In this document: positions 25,101-37,119 of the stretch, one piece after another
How the letters are laid out: each line of letters opens with the position of its first letter
Position numbering within the stretch: the first letter of the stretch is position 1
Origin: Sphagnum magellanicum
Taxonomy: Eukaryota; Streptophyta; Sphagnopsida; Sphagnales; Sphagnaceae
DNA length: 64,000 bases
Direction: 5' to 3'
NCBI GenBank assembly: GCA_021904315.1
Contig: CM038907.1
Location: 21,831,223 to 21,895,222 of the forward strand
Position numbers and translations under genes: made by a program
Notes under the pieces: model-generated
Databases searched by the model: none
Told to the model about the DNA's origin: nothing
The model's input: only the letters and a program-made list of their open reading frames with translations

Positions 25101-28100
25101 CTTCCCAAGTATCTGAGCTTCCTCAAGGTTTATGTTCCAAACCTTCTTGGACCTGTAACTTCTTCAAGCAGTTCAGTTACTTTCGCAGTTGGTTGTTGAA
25201 TTCCTTTCATAAAATTTTGATGCTTTCTTTTTTCATGTTGGTCATGGGTATGCAGGGTATAGTTGACTCAGACAGTTTGCCATTAAATGTATCCCGAGAG
25301 ATGCTGCAGCAGCATGCTAGCTTGAAGACAATCAAGAAGAAGCTAGTCCGCAAAGCCCTGGACATGATCAGGCACATTGCTGATGAAGATCCTGATGAAA
25401 AGTTGGAGGCTGATGAGTCAAGTAAGGCCATTGCAGCCCTAAAAAGCCATTCCTTTCTTACAGTACCAATTGACTGTATCTCAAGGTCAGGGGACCAGAA
25501 TTTTTGGTTGAGAGTACAGAAAGTGGTGCTTCTCATCAGTGTGGCTTCAAAGGTCCACCACATTGGTGTTTTAAACCTCAGTCTCACAGAACAATGGATT
25601 CCCATTGCAGGGTGACCTCAAACATCTATGTCTTTATTCCATACTAGCATTATTCATGGACCTTAAACCTTGGTCTCACAAAGATACTTGTCTTTCTGAA
25701 GATGAGGATGAAGACAATTTGGATGAGGATGCGGACTCTGGAGTGAAGAAGGGGAAGTATGCCAAATTTTGGGAGCAGTTTTCAAAAGTAATTAAGTTGG
25801 GCATCATTGAGGATGCGATGAATCGTGACCGTCTTGCTAAGCTCCTACGATTTCACAGGTTTCCATTGGTTGTTGAATCATACATTGATAGATGCAATGG
25901 TGCTCTGATGAAATTGTGTTTGTATGAATGAGAAATGTAATTGGCCCTCTAAAGTGTGAAGAGACTTCTTGGAACCCTTATTTTTTGGCAGTTCCAAGTC
26001 TGGTGATAAGCTGATATCGCTGGACCAGTATATCGTAAGAATGAAACCTGGGCAAAAGCAGATATACTACATCACTGGTCAGGATAAAAAACAGTTGGAG
26101 AAGTCCCCACTCCTGGAAAACCTTTTGAAGAGGGGCTATGAGGTACCTGAAATTTCCATTGTCCTTGTTCCAGTGTAGATGCATCACGTATGGATATGAA
26201 TATCCCTGTCATAAGATAGATCTTGATATTCAGCATCTTTCAGTGCAGCTTTGATGACTAAAAACATCTTGACCTGCTTCAAAACACTTTCCACCTTGCT
26301 CAACCTTTAAGCAAACTTGGCAGTTGGACTGAAGCAGAAATGTATGTTTGCTTCATCTGCATACAACACCTGCATTGCAAGTATGCAGAATTGTCTGCTC
26401 ATCAGCTGTGAAGAAATCCTTGGTGTTATTGATTATAATGAAGTATTCTATTGTTGTTGGGGGTTGGCGGGGTTCAGATCCTTTTTCTGACAGATCCGAT
26501 TGATGAGTACTTGACCCAAAACTTAACTGAATATGAGGGCAATAAGTTCCAGAATGCATCCAAGGATGATCTCAAGATCGGAAGCAAATATGACCAAGCC
26601 AGAACCAAGGAAATCAAAGAATCTTATAAGGAGGTTACCAAGTGGTGGAAGGATATTCTTGCTGGGGAAAATGTGGAATCTGTAAAGGTACAAATTTGTT
26701 CTTTCACTACTTGGGTGGATTTTTCTTGGCTCTTGATTTTGAAAAGGTAACAAGTTCTATGACTGGGGCAAGTAGTGGTAATGGAGACATTCACAATCAG
26801 GTCATAGATGCAGGAGGTACCGGTTAACCAAAGTTAAGTGGGCAAAGCTCTTGCTAAACAAACTTGATTTCCCAGTTTCTTTACTAAGCTGTAAGAGCAA
26901 TGCTTTGCCTGAGTCAATGCTCTTGTGCTCATCTGTAGATTGCAACAAATTATACTAGTCACTGTGCATATTTTCTGAACAAAATCCAGTTTGTCATCTT
27001 TGCTCTACTCCATGCCATTTGACCTTTGGGGTTATAGGGAAAATGAAGGGCCTTGTTCGTAGTATGGTGAAGGAACCACATACATGTGAAGGGATTTAAG
27101 CAGGAAATTCATTCCATCACCTTTTGGTGTCTTTGGGGAAGGTGAGCAACCGGCTGGCAAATACACCTGCTGTGGTGGTAACATCTAAGTATGGATGGTC
27201 TGCCAACATGGAGCGGATCATGAAATCTCAGACGTTGTCAGAACCTGCAAAACTGGGCTACATGGGAGGGAAGCGGATCCTTGAGATCAACCCAAGGCAT
27301 CCCATCATCAAGGAGCTTCGTGAGAAAGTTGCTCTAGATTCTGAGGTGCATCTTCTAACCATGATGTACAGGCCTATTCTCACATTAGTAGGGACATAAA
27401 ATAACAGAGCTGGTATCCATTTCCATTACACTGTTCCATGCATGTTAGTAATTGATATTAATCAGAACCTTCAGTGGAGAATCCCAATTGAAAATTTGAT
27501 TTGGAGCAGAAAGTATATCTAAGGAGTGATCATGAGAATTTTCAAAGGTTTATGCTGACTTAAGACTCTTGCAATCAATCTGATTTCTCCTATACAGACA
27601 TTTGAGCATTGTCTCCATTTGCACTTAGCTTGCAGGATGAAAGTGCAAAGGAGGCAGCAAAGCTAATATTTGAAACAGCCTTGTTGGAAAGTGGGTTTGT
27701 TCTGGAGGATCCAACGGACTTTGCCACCCGCATTTACTCTGTGATCAAGTCCAACTTGAATGTTAGCCCTGATGCAGAGGTTGATGATGATGATGATGAT
27801 GATGACACAGAAGATGAAGTTGAGAAAGAGGAGGCTGACATGGAATTTGAAATTGCATCAGAAGACAAAAATGACAATCCACAATTCAACTTAGATGAGG
27901 TAATACTCTGACAAGCTTTCAGTGAGCAAAACCGATATTTTCATAAAGATTTATGCACACATGTGTACAGCATTAGTCCTGAGATTTTGATATGAATGAA
28001 CCATCTTTCTTTTGTACTACAGGAGACCATGGAGTTGGGAGACATGCAAGATGCCCAGTCAGAACTCCCAATGCATGTAACAAGTTCTAGAGAGCCACTC

Positions 28101-28115
28101 AAAGATGAGCTCTAG
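22144..28115 (+). CDS. HSP90B / GRP94 (endoplasmin), ER-lumenal HSP90 chaperone
   Basis: The ATP-dependent ER chaperone folds secretory and membrane proteins; the Arabidopsis counterpart is SHEPHERD. Eighteen exons join in frame to 858 aa: 22144-22216, 22394-22520, 22662-22818, 22987-23067, 23176-23287, 23503-23629, 23773-23914, 24034-24154, 24437-24487, 24678-24805, 24915-25127, 25256-25421, 25702-25858, 25992-26142, 26478-26687, 27142-27345, 27636-27899, 28023-28115. A hydrophobic signal peptide occupies residues 1-24. The ATP-binding domain has [17 protein letters not shown] (from about 107), [11 protein letters not shown] (160) and GQFGVGFYS (199). An acidic linker (about 295-330) precedes [13 protein letters not shown]. 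The middle and C-terminal domains include [19 protein letters not shown]-type KEVTKWWKD and [14 protein letters not shown]. An acidic run (Asp 790-797) precedes the C-terminal KDEL retrieval signal. Length matches the family. Expected to be induced by the unfolded protein response. Confidence 0.97.
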
Positions 28116-31100
28116 AAAGGGACACACTAAAATTATATGAACTGGAAGTGCGCAAATTGTTCAATCAACAACAAGCGATTGTTGGTTCACGCTGGTCCTG
28201 GTCCTTTTCATCTTTCCATTAGTACTATGTAGGCCTTTTTTTTCATCTTCCATGGTTGTTATCCCATTTGTGCTTTTGAGTAGTTTTCCTTATAGGGAGG
28301 AAACTCCAGGGTGTTCAATATAAGAACGCTAATGCTAATTCCAGTGACGAGTAATCAGAACTGGTGGTATATGGGAGACTATGTATGGTTGTTGTCCATG
28401 GACCATTCCAAAGACAATTTCAGAAATAACGACCTCGTTTTCAAACCTAACTACTTCATTTCTTTCTTAATAAACTACTTCCTTTCTCTTCTTCCCTATT
28501 AGCTTTCTTAATAACTATTTTTCACCTTTCCCCAATAATTACCTCCATTTTATAATTACCTCACTCTTTTTTCCTATCCACCAAAATGGATATAAAAAAA
28601 ACAAATTAACATTTGTTCAAAGAGATGCAAGAGTCTCATATTATTGTGCTCAAAATATATATAGAATGAAAAACTAAAAAGAAAAAATACCCATATTAAA
28701 ATTCTAGATTTGTCTTCAATTCACAAATAACTCCTCACCCATAAATCTCCATTGGTCATGAAGATTTAGTCGAAAGCTCACTATTTTTCAAGTGAGTAGG
28801 AGAGTGCTAGGTAGTTGAAATTGTTTTAAGGTAGGGTTTTTGCTTGTTATAATTTGAGTAATTATATACTATACATCCCTTGATCCTAGGCATGAGTATA
28901 GCAAAATCTAAATGGACATAGTAGGGGGAGTATGTACATGTGCATGATATTACCAACGGTATGTATGTATTATATTGTAATACATGGGCTAGTTTGACAT
29001 TAATTAAATGATTTATGAATTAATTTTTTTATAAAATCATTAAATCATTAAATATGTATATATATATTATTATTTTTTAAAATTAAATATTTTTTTCCCC
29101 AGCTTGTTTATTCTTTCATAAAGAAATCAAGTGATTTGTCTATAATATGTGCATGTGAAAAAGTAAACAACTTTAAGAGAAAGAATTATAATAACAACTC
29201 TTTCAATATTCTAAAAGTAAATTATTCAACCCTCTTACTTAATTCATGAAGTTGCAATGAACATCAAAATTTAACTCATTAATACTAAACCAATAAAAAA
29301 GAATAATAAATAATAATTGACTCTTTCATTTTTTTAAAAGTAAAATGCTCAACCTTTTTTTTAATTTCATGAAAGTGCAATGGGTGCTAGTTTTTTACAT
29401 AATTAATACTCAAAACTCTCTAGATTTGCTAATAAAAAAATCTCAGCCTTTGTTGAATATAAAAGTGATTTTAAAATGAGTGTTGAATTGAAGATTTTTT
29501 ATAAATTAAATATTTGACAATTGGGTTGTTGAACTGGCCCAGGTATGTAATATGTATGTATGATATTCCAATTTTCAAAACAAGGATAAAAAATTACATA
29601 TAGTAAAGGACGTCATGAAGCATCATTTCATCCATCTGTCCCATCATCCATCCGTCCATCTGTCCGGTTATCCATCCATCTCGTCATGGTCTGTATACCT
29701 CGATGGGGCGAAGAAAGAGTGGCATACAGACATGGTGCGGCAGAGAATAATATATATAAGTGTTGTAATTTATTTATTTATTTTTTATTTTGGGGTTTTT
29801 GGACTTAGGTACACTCATCCTGTCTCTTTCTCAACAACTGAAAGAGTTGGGTTGAGTTTTTTTTTTTTTTTTTTGAAATTTTATTTAAAATATTGGAAAT
29901 TTTCAATGCTTTTTACATTGCCATAATTTTTTATTATAGTTCAATGGATGCCAAAGCGAGCAGCCGTTAAGCACGCTTTTATTAGATATTGGTAATTTCA
30001 AGGCTTGCATTTGCCATAATAATAATGGCAATGGATGTCAGTTGCCATTTTAGCACACAAACTTAATAGATATATTGGTAATTGCAATGATCAGATTGCC
30101 CAGAAAAACAATTTTGCCAATAATAATAATATGCTGGATGCCAAAGGTATTATTATGATGCATGTAAAAATTGGCTGCACCAGAAACCATAACCATTATG
30201 AACAGGGAGGGGGTCTGGATACTGGAACTTATCAACATACAAAAACAAAGAAATAATTTTCAACAAATTGATACCTACTAAATAAGTAACTTACTACTTA
30301 CTTACAAGTTGAACAACGTTAGGATATATTTGCTGTCTCCGGTCTATTCCCATGGTCAGCTGTGTGTGTTGCTATCTCATGGTCACAAGCAGCGCAAACA
30401 TCAAGATTTTCAGCGGCCAGGGTTCCCATGGATACATGTGGAATGTCGTATATAAAAAGAGGTTTTGGAAATGTAGTTTGTAATTGTAATTTTGTAATAT
30501 GTACTGTCAAATACACACACACCTGTGCATTAGGCACAGGGTTCAAACTAGTTGACATAATGGGACTTGAGGTGAGACATCCTTTGAACAGACAACCACT
30601 TTGAAAATTCACAAAATGTCGGGTTTTGGCAAATTTTCGCCAAAAAAAAACGAAAAAAACTGCTCAAGAGTCAAACAAGCAATCGCCCACATCTGTTGTT
30701 AGTTAGCAGTCGCTTTTTTTAGGATTGAAAAAAAAAAAAAAAAGCCAAATTGGCGACCAACCATTCATCTATCCATCCATCCATCCATCAGAACATGATG
30801 AAAAAGGCAGTGATCATCCATTGAAAGATTTAGCCAAATCTGGCTATAAACCATATATGAAGTACAAATTTTATTTTTAAAAAAAATCATACTTCAATAT
30901 TTATTTTGGGGTACAGACTGAAAACTAAACCCTTTTTTTCCCCCCCTCTCACTTATGGCAATTGAAAGCCTCCAAGAAAATCACTTAATTTTGCGAATTT
31001 TGAAATTTTAATTTGTCCTTTTGGTGAAATTTCGCCAATTAAAAAGAACACTGGAACTTGTGGGTGTCACAGCACATGGAAAAACCATATATATGTAATA

Positions 31101-32015
31101 TGGCAAAATAGCAAAATAAGGGAAGTCAAATTGGCAAAATGGCCGAACAAACAAACGGAATTCGATACTTTTGACTTTTCATAAAGAGAGAGAGACACAC
31201 AAAACACACGCACAAGTGAGGACAAGAATATAACGCCAGCTCGGATCGGACGGTGGAGAGAGGATGAAGGAAGGATCAGACGGCGTTACGAGCTGGTGGG
31301 GTCCGGTGCCTGGAGCTTTTGCCGCATTTGGAGATGTCCACAAGGAAGAAGAAGAAGAAGAAGAGGAAGCAGCAGCGAAGAAGCATACCAATCGGGAAGA
31401 AAATTGTACGCGTCCGCCCCCTCGCCCGCACTCGCGTGTTCTTTCCTCCTCTCTTCTTTTGTCTCCTCGTTGCAATTTGGTTGGGGGAGTTGTTTGTTGT
31501 CTGGGAGGGAGGTAATCAATTTCTTCTGTTTTACAGCGGGCGAGAGATGAGAAGAAGAGAGAGAGAGTGAAGGGGGCCTCCTGGAGAGAGATGAGAAGAA
31601 AATTTGAAGCTTGTTGTGCCTCAACTCACGGGTTCTGTGATTTGGAGAAGGCGATCATGGAAGGAGGAGCCACATGAAAGAAAGGAGCAGGAGGACTAGG
31701 AGAAAGAGAAGGAGAAGGAGCGGTGGTGATGGGTACTGTGTTTTCTGAACAAAAGAGTCATGGGCTCTGTGAGTACAGGCCGAGGAGGAAGGTCTTAGAG
31801 AGAGACACAGACACAGACACAGACGCGCATATAGACAGACATACAAATAGACAGAGAAGGAAGGGTTAGAGGAATCATCGCGGTTGTCAGGAATTCAACT
31901 TCCTGTATGCAGGCAGGCAGGCAGGCGTCAGTGTGTACCTACTTGAGGAAGGATTTGGCAACAACAACAACAACAGAAGTTGCATCCTGAGAGTTGCAGG
32001 CAAGAGCAGATCAAA
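28116..32015. other. Intergenic DNA and MEKK leader/promoter region
   Basis: The HSP90B 3' UTR presumably extends a few hundred bases. AT-rich DNA follows to about 31.2 kb, with CCAT-type simple repeats near 29630-29690 and 30765-30790 and a T run near 29858. From about 31.2 kb the sequence turns purine-rich (GAA and GA repeats, 31340-31380 and 31545-31570) with several short upstream ATGs, as expected of the leader or promoter of the kinase gene. No coding gene is supported. Confidence 0.5.
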
Positions 32016-32153
32016 ATGGTTCCTGAGTTTGTTCATGTTCAAGTTCAAGGTCAGCGTTCAAGAGAATCAGATGAGGGAGATGTTGAAGAGCTCTGGTGTT
32101 GTTGCAAATTTGTTTTGCAGCAAGGGTGTGATGTCCTAGGAATGTGTGTATGA
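32016..32153 (+). CDS. Upstream ORF (45 codons) before the MEKK-type kinase
   Basis: ATG at 32016 opens a 45-codon frame (MVPEFVHVQVQGQ... ending DVLGMCV) that stops 92 bases before the kinase ATG at 32246. It is in a different frame from the kinase. If this stretch is retained in the mature leader, it could limit translation of the kinase. It might instead be partly intronic. No homology recognised. Confidence 0.35.
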   Translation: MVPEFVHVQVQGQRSRESDEGDVEELWCCCKFVLQQGCDVLGMCV

Positions 32154-32245
32154 GATTCTTTGATTCCACACTGTGGTCACGAGACTGAACAAATGATCTA
32201 GGGTTTAAGGGATAGAGCAAGTTCGGGAAGAAGATTTGACGATCT

Positions 32246-34513
32246 ATGTCGAAGCCACGTCCAGATCGTGCCAAAGGACTGAAGCTGGGGAATGTCTTCT
32301 CCAGTTTGTATGGGGATTTCAATTCTCACACTGGGGGAGATCGGCTCAGCAGTTCTCCGACCTCCGACCATGACAAGGGACAGCAGAGACTCACGAAACA
32401 AGATTGGAGAAAACGAACAAGCTTTGGAGTACGGGGGAACGATACTGCCAAAGAGTTGCAGGATCTTTGTAACCTCTTAGGTGTGGAGTTCAATGATGGA
32501 CTTGGTATACCTGCAGCTGACTGGGAGGCCCGGAAGTCTCTAAACAGTCGATCTGCATCTCCTGTCAGCAGTCAGCCTATTTCTCCCACATGTGCACCTG
32601 GTTTGTTTGCTTATTCTTCATCAGATGGGGATGACTTTAGGTTTGATTTGCAGACTACCAGTCAAGATTCAAGTCCTCCTGTTGCATCTCCTCTTCTATC
32701 TCCTATGATGTCTCCTGGTAGGTTGCTCAATGCTGGAAAAGAGCTGAAGAAACATCTGCGTCCTCCTAGAGACATTCCTCCAAAGCCTGTCCATTCTCCT
32801 CAAAAGACTGGAGATCTCTTTTCTCCCTCCACAGGGTCTTCTTTTCAGCAGCTCAAAGAGGTTTTTCATGCTACCTTGAATTCTCAAGACACCACAGGTA
32901 GCAGAAGTGTTTCTGTTGAGACATCATCTTCAACAGCTTGGAATGAGGAAGTTGAGCTTGATCACCAGCATTCAGAACCAACAATGAAGTGTGAGGCATT
33001 GTCTCCTCCAAATTTTTGCGAACTGAAACCCCATGGTGACAACTTTGAATGCAAGTTAGATGTAAAAGGAGAGCGAGAAGCAGAGGTCTTGACAATGAAT
33101 GGAAATGGAGGAAGCTTTGTCAAGGGTTTTCTGACAAGGGAAGCCAGATTACCTCCCCTGCTGGTTACACCATCACACATGGGTGTAGGGCATGTTTCTG
33201 TCAAGCAATCACCAAGGTATCCAAGTCCAGGACCAATATCTTGGCATGGAAAGCAGAGTCAAAGCCCTCCACCAATGGAACACATTGACACAAAACCTGC
33301 AAATGCAGATTCACATGCTGTAGACAATGCACCACAGCACCTGACTGACCCATGTCAGGTTGCCTCTCCTGTAGACAATACTGCACAAGCCATGTCAGCA
33401 AAGAGTTCCAAGATGGTTGAAAGTGATCTGGCCAATTTAAATCTTTGTGATGCAGTGCACAAAGATGATCCACTGCAGGTTCCACCAAAAACACCGTCAT
33501 GGTGTTCCAAATGGAGGAAAGGTGACCGGTTGGGCAGTGGATCTTTTGGAACTGTTTATGAGGGAGTTGGCAACAACGGACGTTTCTTTGCTGTGAAGGA
33601 GGTGTCTTTGTTAGATGAAGGCAGGCAGGCTAAGCAGTCTATTCTACAACTTCGGCAGGAGATACTTGTCCTGAGTGAACTTAAACATGAGAATATTGTC
33701 CAGTACCTAGGCACACAAACTACCGAGGACAAGCTTTACATCTTTCTAGAACTTGTAAGCAAAGGATCATTGGCATCTGTGTACAAGAAGTATCCCATGT
33801 TTGAAGAACAGGTTCGTGTATACACTCGACAAATCCTTCATGGTCTCAAGTACCTACATGACCGCAAAATTATTCACAGGGATATAAAATGTGCAAACCT
33901 TCTGGTGGATGTCAATGGGGTAGTCAAGCTTGCTGACTTTGGAATGGCTAAGGAGGTAGATAACATGGATAAGCTCAAGTCTTGTAAAGGAAGTGCATAC
34001 TGGATGGCTCCTGAGGTCATTAATATCACACAGAGTTATGGTATTGCAGCTGATATTTGGAGTCTGGGATGCACTGTGCTGGAAATGGTAATGGGGAAGC
34101 CTCCTTTATCAGATTTAGAGTGGCATGAAGTACTTTGGAAAGTTGGGCATGGGGAGGCCCCACCCATCCCTGAGAATCTGTCATGTGACTTGAAAGATTT
34201 TGTTAAGCAATGCTTGGAAGTGGATGTCAAGAGGCGGCCCACTGTTGATATGCTCCTTACACACCCCTTGGTTTGTAGTGAGCCAATATCCGGTCCTTTC
34301 AAGCTTGTAGCCATGACAGAGCTCAGCACCATTGCAGAGGGAAAATCCTTTCACTCGTCAAAGACAGGACCAACCAATGCTACTAATGGAGAGGTCAAGA
34401 ACCATAGTAATGGCCATGGTTCAAAAGTTGTGAGGGGAAGACTTGGCCGTTCAATGAGAACCATACGAAGTGAACTTAGTATGAGCTCTACCTTCTGCGG
34501 GATTCCATTATGA
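32246..34513 (+). CDS. MEKK-type MAP kinase kinase kinase
   Basis: This is a 755-aa serine/threonine kinase encoded by one uninterrupted exon. It would phosphorylate a MAPKK in a stress or developmental MAPK cascade. Residues 1-420 are a Ser/Pro-rich regulatory region with a short conserved block, DLCNLLGVEFNDGLGIPAADW, about residues 72-92, before WEARK. The kinase domain starts at W423 and has the glycine loop GSGSFG (430-435), VAIK-type Lys451 (FFAVKEVSLL), HRDIKCAN with catalytic Asp546, DFG Asp564, and GSAYWMAPEV. SADIWSLGCTVLEM-type sequence and a terminal RPT-LL-HPLV close the domain near residue 677. KEVSLLDEG and DIKCANLLVD point to the plant MEKK1 branch rather than YODA. A C-terminal tail of about 80 residues is basic and Ser-rich. 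All catalytic residues are present. The leader carries an upstream ORF (32016-32153). Confidence 0.95.
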   Translation: MSKPRPDRAKGLKLGNVFSSLYGDFNSHTGGDRLSSSPTSDHDKGQQRLTKQDWRKRTSFGVRGNDTAKELQDLCNLLGVEFNDGLGIPAADWEARKSLNSRSASPVSSQPISPTCAPGLFAYSSSDGDDFRFDLQTTSQDSSPPVASPLLSPMMSPGRLLNAGKELKKHLRPPRDIPPKPVHSPQKTGDLFSPSTGSSFQQLKEVFHATLNSQDTTGSRSVSVETSSSTAWNEEVELDHQHSEPTMKCEALSPPNFCELKPHGDNFECKLDVKGEREAEVLTMNGNGGSFVKGFLTREARLPPLLVTPSHMGVGHVSVKQSPRYPSPGPISWHGKQSQSPPPMEHIDTKPANADSHAVDNAPQHLTDPCQVASPVDNTAQAMSAKSSKMVESDLANLNLCDAVHKDDPLQVPPKTPSWCSKWRKGDRLGSGSFGTVYEGVGNNGRFFAVKEVSLLDEGRQAKQSILQLRQEILVLSELKHENIVQYLGTQTTEDKLYIFLELVSKGSLASVYKKYPMFEEQVRVYTRQILHGLKYLHDRKIIHRDIKCANLLVDVNGVVKLADFGMAKEVDNMDKLKSCKGSAYWMAPEVINITQSYGIAADIWSLGCTVLEMVMGKPPLSDLEWHEVLWKVGHGEAPPIPENLSCDLKDFVKQCLEVDVKRRPTVDMLLTHPLVCSEPISGPFKLVAMTELSTIAEGKSFHSSKTGPTNATNGEVKNHSNGHGSKVVRGRLGRSMRTIRSELSMSSTFCGIPL

Positions 34514-37119
34514 TCATTGTTGCACCTGGCTTGCATTTTCTCTCTGAAAATGGGCATGAGTGGAACAGGCAGTTGCTACTCTCACTGCCATACATTCTTG
34601 GATAAGCCAGATTAGAAAAGCTCTTACACTAGATTGGCCAAGAATGAATCTGGAAAGCCACATATTTCACTTCTTGTGCCTGGTTAAGTCATCATCTCCT
34701 TTGAAAATAGGTTAAAGGTAGTGCTCATGCCTACCTTATGCAAAAAGGATCACCTGAGTTTGTTCTTGGCTATGGAAAATGCAGCATAGGAAGTGCATCC
34801 AAAGGCAAATCTCCAACAGGATGCAGATCAAAGTATTGTACATTATAGTTTTTCAGGCCAGCCATGTTGCATGGATGTACTAGAGTCCAAAGATGATTGG
34901 CAAATCAATTGTGTTGCTTGCAGCATTTCTGGTACTGCTCCTGTGGGTGGGAGCCTGACAAATAGAATGATGGAACGTGGTATTTCTCTGCGACCTGCTT
35001 CTCATTGTGCTTTCAATTTTCAATCAGTTGAATGCTGCATCAAATTGAGAAGCACCTTGGTCTGGTTATTCTAGTTAAATGGATGAATGCTTAATGAGGG
35101 ATTGAATTGTTCATTTCTCCCTTTGTTGCCTGATGTCTGCATTGAAGTGAAATTTGGGACTTCCTAGTATCCAACCTTCTGAAATACAATTGCTCGCTCA
35201 AGCAGTTCACTGACAGTGGAGTGTTTATATTCTAGTTGCTCATGCAGCTAGGCAAAAACTAGAATATCTGGCTTCATTGTTGTGTGACTGACATCCAATA
35301 ATACATGTGGCAGGTGGAGGCAATGTGGTGAAGCCTGTGGTTAGTAGTTGTGTTGCACCCCATTGAGAAACTCATGGACCCAGAGGTTTGTGAATTTGTT
35401 CTTGTGGACACTTGGGATTTTGGAAGTTATGAAAGCAAAATGCACAAAGGTCCCACTTTCTAGAAACCTTGCGTTGTACCAGTTAGAAGTCAATGCATTG
35501 CCAGGAATAAAGATGTAGAAGTCAGATAGGAAGATGTTAAATCAGAACAAGTCTTCATTGCAGGCAGTACAAAAGTACTGCCCATTTTATTTTTTCCGTG
35601 TCTGCAATACTGCAATATTTTATGTGCAATTAAACAAGTCAAAATGCTATGAAGCATTTGCTAGATGAGCTTTGAATGTCATGTTTGGAGCTAACTATAT
35701 GGCACTGGTCAGTTACTTCTAAATACACTATTATTTCTAACATGGAGTTGAGGTTTTGTGTTCATAATATAAATATAGTGAGAGAACAGTCGCTTGTTGG
35801 ATGCTGCTGCTTAACCCAATTGTGCACTTTGAGCGTCTTCACACTTTACCATGTCCAACATAGAGTGCTAATTATTTGCTCATACTCACTTGTTACACAT
35901 GAACTGTTGGATTTGTGTACCAATATTTATTACATTCAACATAGATTGCTTATTATTTCCCCATCCCCACTAGTGCTTTTTTTGGGGTGAATTTTCACAT
36001 CTTGGCAAGTGTGACATCTCTAAAGGAAATTAAATGGTAGAAATCTGGTCTTGTTGTTGCAATGTAACTCATTAAGGTATGATTGTAGTCTGCTTGATCT
36101 CACATTTGTTGCCAGCACCATCAAGAGATCTTGATCATTAGTTGCCATATCTCTGCAGCAGCCTCTAATCATTCACATGTCCACCCCATGGGCAAAAATT
36201 GCCATTGCCTTTCATTAGGGAACTCCATTGCCTTTTGTTCTACTTAACACACAATCACACTCACTGCCTGTAACAACCTTGAAAAACTGTTGATAAATCT
36301 GTTAGTAGGATGAGTGTTTACATATGTAGGTTGTATTGTAGCATGTAGCAACGAGACTATGGTATAAATTGATTTGAAGATTTGAGGATCCAACTAGAGC
36401 CAAACTCAACAAATCTCCTCCTAGATTGGAGTTTTTATTGTGCATTACAACTTTCATTGCTTTGAATATGTCCTTTGATGCAACATTTGAGTGCAAACTG
36501 GGAGGAGCAAGGTGGCAGTTTCAAGTACAAACTAGTTTGTTGTTCCAATGTGTCATCAAGTTTCATCTTTGCATTATTGATTACCTTATTGTTAACACTA
36601 TTGTTTTGTTTTGTTATGGTGTTGCATCATCATGTTGGTGTTGAATCAATGGGAGGATTGTCCATCACTATGTAAGGAATAGATTGTTCCACTTCTACTC
36701 GTGTTCTTACACATGTTCTTGCCTTCTTTGCATCTCAATTCCTTTTTCGAGTTTTCAATTTTAAGTTTTGCTTTCAAAAGTGTTCATTTTTCATTGTTGT
36801 ACTTTTTAATTTTGGTGTCCACAATTTGTTTTGGAATCTTGCCAAACTTTGCAATGTGTTGTTTGTTGATATTGGCTACAATGCCCCTCCAATTGTCACC
36901 AAATTTAAAGTTTCATATATTGTTTTCCATTCAAACTTTTGTAGGGATTTCTCATGTAGATGTCAAGGTCTCTTTTGGAGATGTCACACTATCTCCTCTG
37001 CCTACCACATTAACCACTCCGAGTCCTTATGCCATTGTCAATCCTTTTATAGTCCCATTGCAAGGTGCTTTTGTTGTAGACCTTACAAAAATTAGAGAAA
37101 TGATAAAAACAAAGAATGA
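34514..37119. other. MEKK 3' UTR then unassigned DNA
   Basis: The first kilobase resembles a long 3' UTR (AATAAA-like motif near 35510). The rest is AT-rich with no supported gene. Frames up to 142 aa at 36.7-37.1 kb are hydrophobic and low-complexity and are not recognised. Confidence 0.45.

Noticed and set aside
25202..25615. A 140-aa plus-strand frame running through HSP90B exon 12 and beyond
   Set aside because: It is exon 12 read on into the intron; the spliced model ends the exon at 25421 and resumes at 25702.
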